The translations under genes and the position numbers were made by a program. The notes beneath the pieces were generated by a model. The model ran no database searches. It had not been told where the DNA came from and worked only from the letters and a program-made list of their open reading frames with translations. Source: Spirulinaceae cyanobacterium SM2_1_0 (GTDB lineage: Bacteria > Cyanobacteriota > Cyanobacteriia > Cyanobacteriales > Spirulinaceae). From it: a DNA stretch of 50,979 bases. The stretch spans positions 1 through 50,979 of the forward strand of contig JAAUTY010000029.1 of assembly GCA_012031265.1 (NCBI GenBank), given 5' to 3'. Positions 45,431 to 50,979 of this stretch are shown piece by piece; within the stretch, counting starts at the first letter, position 1, and each line of letters opens with the position of its first letter.

Positions 45431-45868
45431 GTGAATGCGGCGGAACAAGCAAGAAGCCTCGACCTAACCAGCAAAATTGCGAGTGCGGTCAATTTGTTCA
45501 AAGCACAGTTTCCGGATGCCCGCGCTGATCTCAAGCCTTGGCGCAATGATCCCGATACCCTGGAGCTGGTCGATCCCGACTCGATCGATATTGGCTTTCA
45601 CTTGCCGGGTTGGAGTCCGCGTTTCCAAGGTCGTAGCCTGTTAGTCCAGATTCGCTTCTACCGCGATCCGGTTGAGCAGCGCCTGCGTCTCATTGGTCTT
45701 GAAACGGCCGCCTTTAACCACGAAGGCGAAGCCTGGCGGCTCTCGACCATCGACCGCTGGCAGATCGAAGGCAACTATCAACCCGCAACGGATGTGGCGG
45801 AGCGCTTGCAGGAATTCTGTCGCCAGGTGTTCAAGCTGTTTGAGCAAGCGGATGCAGAACCGACTTAA
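45431..45868 (+). CDS. Conserved hypothetical protein
   Basis: 145 residues from GTG 45431, decided by GGGAGGAG eight bases upstream; an ATG at 45398 would lack a site. Segments such as FKAQFPDARADLKPWRNDPD, IDIGFHLPGWSPRFQGRSL, LVQIRFYRDPVEQRLRLIGL and GEAWRLSTIDRWQIEGNYQP look like a genuine cyanobacterial protein family. I do not know its function. It lies 6 bases upstream of the DUF924 gene, same strand, so the two are probably an operon. Confidence 0.7.
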   Translation: MNAAEQARSLDLTSKIASAVNLFKAQFPDARADLKPWRNDPDTLELVDPDSIDIGFHLPGWSPRFQGRSLLVQIRFYRDPVEQRLRLIGLETAAFNHEGEAWRLSTIDRWQIEGNYQPATDVAERLQEFCRQVFKLFEQADAEPT

Positions 45869-45874
45869 GCGATC

Positions 45875-46438
45875 ATGACCGCGTGGCAGACACTCCTCGA
45901 TTTTTGGTTCGATCCACCCACAGCGCCAGACTACGGCAAACCGCGCGCTGTCTGGTTTCGGCCGCGCGCCGACTTTGATGCGGCGATTCGCGATCGCTTC
46001 CTGCCCCTCTATCAACAAGCGGCTGCGAGTCAGTTGGAGCATTGGCAAGCCGAACCGCTGCCCTGTCTCGCCTTATTGCTTTTGCTCGACCAGGTGCCGC
46101 GCAATCTGTTTCGCGAGCAACCCCAGGCCTATGCGACGGATGCTCAGGCGCTAGCGATCGCCAAGCACGCCCTCACACGCGGCTTCGACCAATCACTCCC
46201 CCCCGTCTGGCGTTGGTTCGTCTACTTGCCGCTGGAGCACAGCGAGGATCTGGCGGATCAGGCGCGATCGCTCGCCTTGTTTCAAGCCTTGGTCGGCGAG
46301 CCAGGATGCGATCGCGCCGCGCAATCCGCCCAGGAGCACTACGATCTCATCGCCCGCTTCGGCCGCTTCCCCCACCGCAACGCCATCCTCGGCCGCCCCA
46401 ACACATCCGCCGAAGCCGCCTTTCTGCAACAGGCGTAG
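45875..46438 (+). CDS. DUF924 family protein
   Basis: 187 residues. Family hallmarks are LLDFWFDPPTAPDYGKPRAV, a FRPRADFDAAIRDRFLPLY segment, LALLLLLDQVPRNLFREQPQ and RFGRFPHRNAILGRPNTS. The last is the conserved C-terminal motif. The fold is helical and TPR-like. Function is not known. It follows closely after the gene at 45431. Confidence 0.9.
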   Translation: MTAWQTLLDFWFDPPTAPDYGKPRAVWFRPRADFDAAIRDRFLPLYQQAAASQLEHWQAEPLPCLALLLLLDQVPRNLFREQPQAYATDAQALAIAKHALTRGFDQSLPPVWRWFVYLPLEHSEDLADQARSLALFQALVGEPGCDRAAQSAQEHYDLIARFGRFPHRNAILGRPNTSAEAAFLQQA

Positions 46439-46634
46439 TCCCTGAGTGGCAAAGCTTGCGAGCCAAGCGCTAGCACGATCGCAGAGCACCCCGCCGCTAC
46501 AATAGCGGGTCATTGCCATTGATGTTGAACTAGCCGCGATCGCCCGTCCGACGGTGATTGTCGTAAAGCGCTAGATATATCAGAATATTAAGTTTCTACT
46601 CCGGCTCGAGCCGCTCATCTTCCAAGCCGCGTGT

Positions 46635-46964
46635 CTAACTGGCCGCTGCAACTTGGGGCGATCGCAACGGGCAAACCACACCAGTCGCCGACTCACTCGG
46701 ACGCGGACGGTGACGTTGCCAAGCCGTCACCACCAACTGCTCGCGAGACTGCTGGCGGACACGCCCTTCACAGACTGCAAGCTGTAATTCTGTAAATGCC
46801 TGGATTTCCGCCAACTCATACTTAGTTGTCTGGAGCAGATGTCGCAAACTATTCTCAGTCGCAACATCCAGGTAACCGTGAGTTAAAGTCCTGCACACAA
46901 TCGCACTAATCGATTCCATCGGCGTCACCACTTGATTAAAGCCAGGATTACCATTTGCTTGCAA
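46635..46964 (-). CDS. Small conserved protein, probably cyanobacterial
   Basis: A 109-residue protein. The stretch GFNQVVTPMESISAIVCRTL, then YLDVATENSLRHLLQTTKYE and IQAFTELQLAVCEGRVRQQS, looks conserved and fits an uncharacterised small cyanobacterial family. The C-terminus (about 90-109) reads like a variable tail. No function is known. It is isolated, with about 690 bases of non-coding DNA upstream of its start. Confidence 0.6.
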   Translation of the reverse strand: MQANGNPGFNQVVTPMESISAIVCRTLTHGYLDVATENSLRHLLQTTKYELAEIQAFTELQLAVCEGRVRQQSREQLVVTAWQRHRPRPSESATGVVCPLRSPQVAAAS

Positions 46965-47654
46965 TTCGCTTACCCCTAAGCAGGCAGATCGAAGCGAGAC
47001 TCGATCAACCGCAACCCAGCAATACTACTTGAATGAGGAAACGCCAGCGGGAAGCTTTATCATTGAGCTTGGATGAGCATAGCAAGCGAAATCTAGAATT
47101 ATTTTTCGCCGCCAGTTCTAACCCGTCATCCCTTACTGGTGGTCTCGGAGTCCCATCTCAATTTTCAGTAGTATCTACAGGGTGATTTCCCCAAATCATA
47201 GCAAATCAGGCGGCAATGGCAAGTCTTTATCCGTGGATTTGCTGAAAATCCTCAGCGGTATTACGGATGGCATCAGCCCGTAAGGCTTGATTTCCCGTCG
47301 TTTCAGCTCGCGATCGCCCCCATCAGAGCACAGTATTTGCCTAGTACAAGGCGGCGGCAATGAGATCCCCATTCAGGAGCCGTAGGATGCCTGTATTGTC
47401 TGCACTCATCACTCAAAACTCAGAACTCAAAATTCCGCGTAGCGGTACTAGGGAGCAGTAATACTTCTTGACCACCCGCAATCACTGATCAAGCCTGATA
47501 TTGCAGACACTTTGTATCAACATCGGGTCAAATTTCCTCAGCCCAGATCTTTTTACTTTCTTGGGAACAAAAAAAGTTATCGATACGTCATAGGTAAAAT
47601 TTGCTTCGGTTTATGGTCAATTCCCAGCTAAAAAACCAATCGAAAGTGGCATGA
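46965..47654. other. Intergenic region with MITE-like repeat copy 4
   Basis: About 690 bases with no gene seen. The left half, to about 47240, is AT-richer and probably holds the promoter of the gene at 46964. The repeat occupies 47341-47451. The right part (47460-47650) is AT-rich and unexplained. Confidence 0.45.
47341..47451 (+). repeat. MITE-like repeat, copy 4
   Basis: 111 bases with CTAGTAC and GTACTAG at the ends, nearly identical to copy 1. It carries the ACTCAAA/ACTCAGA/ACTCAAA heptamer run and the CCGC-GTA-GCGG hairpin near the right end. Confidence 0.85.
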
Positions 47655-48203
47655 TCAATCCAACACTTTTGGCAGCGAGTCGAACTCGAGACCTTCGGCA
47701 ACCCTAGCCCGATACTCCATCGCCAACATCGCCAGGATCGCGACCGATGCCATCTCGCCACCGATGAGGTGAGCCTCGCGGAGTACGCCCTCCAAAACCC
47801 ACCCCTCCTGGCGATAAAGCTGACGCGCGCGCTGGTTGTCCACTTTGACATCTAACCAAAAGCGATGCGCCTGCCGCTCCCAAAACACCTGTCGCTTCAG
47901 CATTCGCAGTGTCGCCCGGCCGTAGCCTTGGCCCTTAGCGACAATGACGAGGCGGCGCAGATTGATGCTGCGCGCGGAGTTGTTCAATCCAGTCAGAATG
48001 ACGTAGCCCAGGGACTGCGACCCAGACACTGGCTCAACAATTTGATGGGATATGTCAGAATTCAAAAGGGCGAGTCGATGCTCGTCCACCGTCCATTGGC
48101 CGACAAACATCCGATTTTCCGGCGCACTTTCAGCGGTTTGGACAAAATCGAGATCGGCTGCTCGCGTCGCCCGCAGGCGAATAGGGTTGAGTTCCTTGAG
48201 CAT
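47655..48203 (-). CDS. GNAT family N-acetyltransferase
   Basis: About 182 residues from ATG 48203 ([20 protein letters not shown]); an ATG 11 codons upstream is less likely. The pattern is that of RimJ/RimL-like acetyltransferases: [20 protein letters not shown], then [20 protein letters not shown], the acetyl-CoA-binding [20 protein letters not shown] (Q/RxxGxG/A) and [20 protein letters not shown]. Substrate is unknown. Its start codon shares the CATG of the divergent upp start. Confidence 0.88.
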   Translation of the reverse strand: MLKELNPIRLRATRAADLDFVQTAESAPENRMFVGQWTVDEHRLALLNSDISHQIVEPVSGSQSLGYVILTGLNNSARSINLRRLVIVAKGQGYGRATLRMLKRQVFWERQAHRFWLDVKVDNQRARQLYRQEGWVLEGVLREAHLIGGEMASVAILAMLAMEYRARVAEGLEFDSLPKVLD

Positions 48204-48855
48204 GATTCCAGAGGCTACCGCCGCATCGCAGGTCACGATTATCGCTCACCCGCTGGTGCAACACAAACTCAGCCTGATGCGCCAGGCTGATACGAGTACC
48301 GCGAAGTTTCGCCAACTGCTCAAAGAAATCGGCATGTTGCTAGCCTACGAGATCACCCGCGATCTGCCACTGAAGCTGGTCGATATCCAAACTCCGTTCG
48401 CGACGATGCAAGCGCCGATGCTGGCGTCGGACAAGAAACTGGCGATCGTTTCTATTCTGCGGGCGGGGCAGGGGCTACTGGATGGCATTTTAGAGCTTAT
48501 ACCTTCGGCGCGCGTGGGTCATATCGGCCTCTATCGCGAACCGACGACGCACATCCCGGTCGAATACTATTTCAAGCTGCCCCACGACATCGAGCATCGC
48601 GACATCCTAGTGGTCGATCCGATGCTAGCGACGGGCAACTCCGCTGTTGTGGCAGTCTACCGCCTCAAGGAAGTCCAGCCGCAGTCGATTAAGTTCGCTT
48701 GTTTGCTGGCGGCCCCGGAAGGGATCGCACATTTCCAGGAACACCACCCCGATGTCCCGCTGTATACGGCAGCGATCGATCAGGGTCTTGATGAGCGGGC
48801 CTATATCATTCCGGGGATGGGCGATGCGGGCGATCGCCTCTATGGCACCCAGTAG
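48202..48855 (+). CDS. upp: Uracil phosphoribosyltransferase, bacterial-type paralogue
   Basis: Salvages uracil to UMP with PRPP. 217 residues from ATG 48202 ([20 protein letters not shown]). Motifs: [20 protein letters not shown], the PRPP loop [11 protein letters not shown], the segment [11 protein letters not shown], and the uracil tail [20 protein letters not shown]. It differs from the copy at 8099 (VDPML rather than EPML), so the genome has two different upp lineages. No ribosome-binding site is evident before the ATG. Confidence 0.92.
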   Translation: MIPEATAASQVTIIAHPLVQHKLSLMRQADTSTAKFRQLLKEIGMLLAYEITRDLPLKLVDIQTPFATMQAPMLASDKKLAIVSILRAGQGLLDGILELIPSARVGHIGLYREPTTHIPVEYYFKLPHDIEHRDILVVDPMLATGNSAVVAVYRLKEVQPQSIKFACLLAAPEGIAHFQEHHPDVPLYTAAIDQGLDERAYIIPGMGDAGDRLYGTQ

Positions 48856-48931
48856 CCGCCGGAGCATCCCAGTTTCGTAGCCCCACATCTGCTAGACAGT
48901 GGCCGCGTCGGAGGAGCGGCGAGGCATTGAT

Positions 48932-49124
48932 CTACAGGAAGTAGCGGTAGATGTCTTTGCGATGCAGGACGCGCACGAGGAGGAGGGTATCGGCTTGCAG
49001 GATGATGCCAATCCGCAGATCGCCGACTCGGATGCGGTAGCAGTCATCGCTGTTGGTCAGCTTTTTGAGCTGGGAGAGGTCGCAAATGTCGTTAGCGGCT
49101 TCGATCTAGTCAATGACCGCCGCG
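48932..49124 (-). pseudogene. RelE/ParE-type toxin remnant
   Basis: On the minus strand, the frame ending at the TAG 48932-48934 reads YRIRVGDLRIGIILQADTLL and VRVLHRKDIYRYFL, the C-terminal strands of RelE-family mRNA interferase toxins. Upstream it carries an in-frame stop at 49106-49108 and then loses similarity, so the N-terminal half is gone. The toxin is therefore dead. No antitoxin of the RelB/ParD type is seen beside it. Confidence 0.7.
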
Positions 49125-49152
49125 CGTCATGGCTTTGTCCTGCACGTCGCTG
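49124..49152 (-). repeat. Short TPR-gene remnant matching 50834-50862
   Basis: 29 bases identical at 27 positions to the TPR gene at the right end (codons for DVQGKAMT-like residues). It sits right at the broken end of the RelE remnant, marking an old recombination point. Confidence 0.55.
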
Positions 49153-49235
49153 CTGCATTCCTGGAGGGCGAGAGGCTAAGGGTCGAGACTCTAGTGTTGT
49201 TAAACTGAGAGCAGCAAGGGTTACGAGGTTGTGGG

Positions 49236-49529
49236 ATGACAATGCCGGCATTGCCAAAGTTGGCGGCTCTGCCAATGACGCTACCGCTAGAGGGAGCGGT
49301 GCGGTTGGAGTTGGTGGAGGGAGTGCCAGTGTTGCGGGCTTCAGCACAGGTACAGGCGCGGATTGAGGAATTATTGGATCGACAGCGGGAGATGGCGCTG
49401 ACGGCGAGTGAGGTGCGCGAGCTGGATGCCTATGGCGAGATAGATGATTACTTGAGCCTCATCAATCGCCTGGTAAGGAATCTAATGTTGGATAGCCGCC
49501 AATCGCGAGCTGATGATTTGGTCGGCTGA
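49236..49529 (+). CDS. Small conserved protein, likely partner of an HNH gene
   Basis: 97 residues: LAALPMTLPLEGAVRLELVE, PVLRASAQVQARIEELLDRQ and LDAYGEIDDYLSLINRLVRN. I recognise this as a cyanobacterial family usually followed by an HNH endonuclease gene. The last 14 residues look replaced, because the downstream HNH gene is only a remnant and the 20-base repeat at 49484 lies in this end. An antitoxin- or adaptor-like role is a guess. Confidence 0.65.
   Translation: MTMPALPKLAALPMTLPLEGAVRLELVEGVPVLRASAQVQARIEELLDRQREMALTASEVRELDAYGEIDDYLSLINRLVRNLMLDSRQSRADDLVG
49484..49503 (+). repeat. 20-base direct repeat, left copy
   Basis: AATGTTGGATAGCCGCCAAT, identical to 50547-50566. The two copies flank the second Uma2 gene. 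Confidence 0.8.
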
Positions 49530-49653
49530 TGGGCTAGAAATTGTTGACCTAACTTCTGTCGGACGAGCAACAATTTCTGTTCTCGATCTGATCGGCGGTC
49601 AACTGACGGGCCTCAATGATCCGACCTTGGAAACGCTTCAGGTGATTATTTAA
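49504..49653 (+). pseudogene. HNH endonuclease C-terminal remnant, fragment 1
   Basis: The frame after the direct repeat reads RELMIWSADGLEIVDLTSVG, then RATISVLDLI, ending at TAA 49651-49653. WSADGLEIV and LT.xGRAT match the segment after the HNH motif in cyanobacterial HNH endonucleases. The HNH core itself is missing, so this is a remnant. Confidence 0.6.
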
Positions 49654-49742
49654 GGGGTTGGGATGTGGTGGCGCGAGATGTGGGGTGAGTTTTGCGATCG
49701 CTATACAATAGCGACTAGAACCCAGTAATTATGGTGTTGCCT

Positions 49743-50534
49743 ATGACTCCCCCAACGACCTCAAACAACCTCAACACATCAGATGTCTGGATTCCGGAGT
49801 TGCCCCCCACCGATCTTGTTTTTGATGATGGAGTGCCCTTGGAAAGTAATCGTCATCGTCTTGCGATGAATGTACTCATCGACTCGGTTTATGCCGCCCT
49901 GAAACCCCGTGAAGATTTTTATGCCAGCGGCAATATGTTTGTCTATTACAGCTTGGCACAGATTAAAAACCGCGATTTTCGGGGGCCGGATTTTTTTGTG
50001 GCGCTCAATGTGGACGGCCAAAAAGAGCGTCAAGGTTGGGTGGTTTGGGAGGAAGATGGCAAGTATCCCGATGTGATTGTGGAGTTAATGTCGCCCTCAA
50101 CCGCAGACATTGATCTCACCACTAAAAAAGAAATTTATGAGCAACGGTTCAGCGCCAGCCATTATTTTGTGTTTGATCCGTTTGATCCGCAATCATTACA
50201 AGGTTGGGCACTCCAAAATGGTCAATATGTAGCGTTGCAGCCCAATGATAAAAGGTGGCTCTGGTGCGAGTCTTTAGGGTTGTGGCTTGGCACATGGCAC
50301 GGCCCAATTTTGCAGGAGACAACGGATTGGTTGCGGTTCTATTTCCCCAATGAGCAGTTGGTCTTGTTGCCACGGGAGCGGGAGTATGAACGGGCGGAAC
50401 GGGCGGAAATTCAGGTCGAACAAGAACGACTTCGGGCAGAGCAGGCAGAGGATGCGTTAGCGGCAGAGCGGCAGCAGAAAGAGGCTCTACGGGCGAAGTT
50501 GCGCGAATTAGGCATTGATCCGGATGCAGTGTGA
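49743..50534 (+). CDS. Uma2 family endonuclease-like protein with C-terminal coiled coil
   Basis: About 263 residues from ATG 49743 (an ATG at 49731 is also possible). The Uma2 core has NRHRLAMNVLIDSVYAALK, GPDFFVALNVDG, and PDVIVELMSPSTADIDLTTK, which carries the presumed active-site Asp and Glu. It ends with a long charged coiled coil (about residues 205-258, EREYERAERAEIQVEQERLR), a common cyanobacterial variant. The role of Uma2 proteins is not established. It is flanked by the 20-base direct repeats and by HNH fragments, so it appears to be inserted. Confidence 0.85.
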   Translation: MTPPTTSNNLNTSDVWIPELPPTDLVFDDGVPLESNRHRLAMNVLIDSVYAALKPREDFYASGNMFVYYSLAQIKNRDFRGPDFFVALNVDGQKERQGWVVWEEDGKYPDVIVELMSPSTADIDLTTKKEIYEQRFSASHYFVFDPFDPQSLQGWALQNGQYVALQPNDKRWLWCESLGLWLGTWHGPILQETTDWLRFYFPNEQLVLLPREREYERAERAEIQVEQERLRAEQAEDALAAERQQKEALRAKLRELGIDPDAV

Positions 50535-50546
50535 GTGTGATTATTG

Positions 50547-50566
50547 AATGTTGGATAGCCGCCAAT
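50547..50566 (+). repeat. 20-base direct repeat, right copy
   Basis: Identical to 49484-49503; the right flank of the Uma2 insertion. Confidence 0.8.
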
Positions 50567-50671
50567 TCGGTTCTCGATCTGAATCGAGAGCGTGGCTGCC
50601 AAATCCGAGCCGCAGATCTGGCGATCGGCCGACATCCACCGCCGGATGACCCGATTCTGCCATCGCTTTGA
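50567..50671 (+). pseudogene. HNH endonuclease C-terminal remnant, fragment 2
   Basis: In the same frame as fragment 1 after the repeat, this reads SVLDLNRERGCQIRAADLAI, then GRHPPPDDPILPSL and TGA. LNRERG...GRHPPP matches the last part of cyanobacterial HNH endonucleases. It repeats the SVLDL of fragment 1, so the two pieces overlap slightly. Confidence 0.6.
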
Positions 50672-50672
50672 T

Positions 50673-50979
50673 TCACGAGTCGGCCATCTGCTGGACGCGG
50701 GCGATGATGTCGCGGGCGGTGGCGGCATGGGGGGATTTGAGCCGCTCGAGGATGTCGCGACATTCGCAGAGATAGCGCAAGCCGCGCTCAATATCGCCCT
50801 GCTTGTCAGCCAGCAATTGTCCCATCATGCCGAGCGTCATGGCTTTGCCCTGCACGTCGCCGATGCGGTCGGTGAGTTCGAGGGACTGCTGGTAGAGGGC
50901 GATCGCCTGGGCCACCTCTCCCTGCTGGGTTTTGAGTCCTGCAATCCAGCCAAGTGCTTCAGATTTACCTGCCACGTTA
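50673..50979 (-). CDS. Tetratricopeptide repeat protein (partial, leaves window)
   Basis: At least 102 residues, with the start beyond the right edge. It contains TPR motifs: GWIAGLKTQQGEVAQAIALY, then QQSLELTDRIGDVQGKAM and GMMGQLLADKQGDIERGLRY. The C-terminus is ERLKSPHAATARDIIARVQQ. The pattern of KAxTL...MGQLLADKQGD repeats is frequent in cyanobacterial multi-TPR proteins, often CHAT-type or scaffold proteins. The GTG at 50973-50975 is probably an internal valine, not a start. Confidence 0.8.
   Translation of the reverse strand, partial: NVAGKSEALGWIAGLKTQQGEVAQAIALYQQSLELTDRIGDVQGKAMTLGMMGQLLADKQGDIERGLRYLCECRDILERLKSPHAATARDIIARVQQMADS

Noticed and set aside
48899-49366. 155-residue plus-strand ORF
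   Set aside because: It is the complement of the RelE remnant and then Gly/Ser-rich chance sequence. The RelE reading on the minus strand has recognisable family motifs.
1-50979. CRISPR array anywhere in the window
   Set aside because: No set of evenly spaced direct repeats of 23-40 bases was seen. The heptamers inside the MITE-like repeats are too short and adjacent.

Overview
The window comes from a cyanobacterial chromosome. The octamer GCGATCGC (HIP1) recurs across nearly all of it. Several genes are of cyanobacterial type: a clpR-clpP pair, a DUF760 protein, a KaiB-domain protein, a PEP-CTERM protein, a TpsA protein with the cyanobacterial GRGGLP tail, and the plant/cyanobacterial form of Upp. 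Coding density is high and GC is moderately high. I cannot place the genus.

Layout. 1-7.0 kb: a Uma2 nuclease-like gene, a thioredoxin-TPR protein, then a divergent two-partner secretion locus (TpsB transporter, frameshifted; TpsA exoprotein, intact). 7-13.3 kb: housekeeping genes DUF760, a glycine-zipper protein, upp, ppsA, lepB and rpsD. 13.4-21.3 kb: a SpoIIE-type phosphatase with dCache and HAMP modules, two unknown proteins, an O-antigen-ligase-like protein, a YaaW-like protein and a renalase-like FAD enzyme. 21.3-29.6 kb: a PEP-CTERM protein, HU, tRNA-Ser(GCU), a GT39-type glycosyltransferase running antisense through the tRNA, a DM13 lipoprotein, an AT-rich three-gene cassette (ParA-like ATPase, unknown linker, Mrr-like nuclease), msrP and a membrane protein. 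29.6-39.9 kb: a KaiB-like pair, pilT, a frameshifted MFS transporter, clpR/clpP, a HAD phosphatase, a vWA protein and a flavoprotein disulfide-reductase homologue without the usual cysteines. 40-51 kb: an Hsp70-like protein, a secreted protein, a frameshifted DUF482-type acyltransferase, a frameshifted Ser/Thr kinase, DUF924, a GNAT gene abutting a second upp, then a scrapyard of RelE, TPR and HNH fragments around a second Uma2 gene, and a TPR gene leaving the window.

Notable points. (1) The compact ParA-like/linker/Mrr-like operon has low GC and no HIP1 in its ATPase gene; the ATPase lacks the signature lysine of its family. It is the best candidate for an undescribed system, perhaps defence or plasmid-derived. 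(2) A roughly 110-bp MITE-like repeat with CTAGTAC/GTACTAG ends occurs four times, plus one solo inverted end that supplies the stop codon of the vWA gene. (3) Four separate genes are each broken by one missing G or C, which suggests either base-calling errors or real decay. (4) HIP1 sites sit in the stems of terminator-like palindromes between genes.

All calls come from reading the sequence and recalling protein families. No database search was run.
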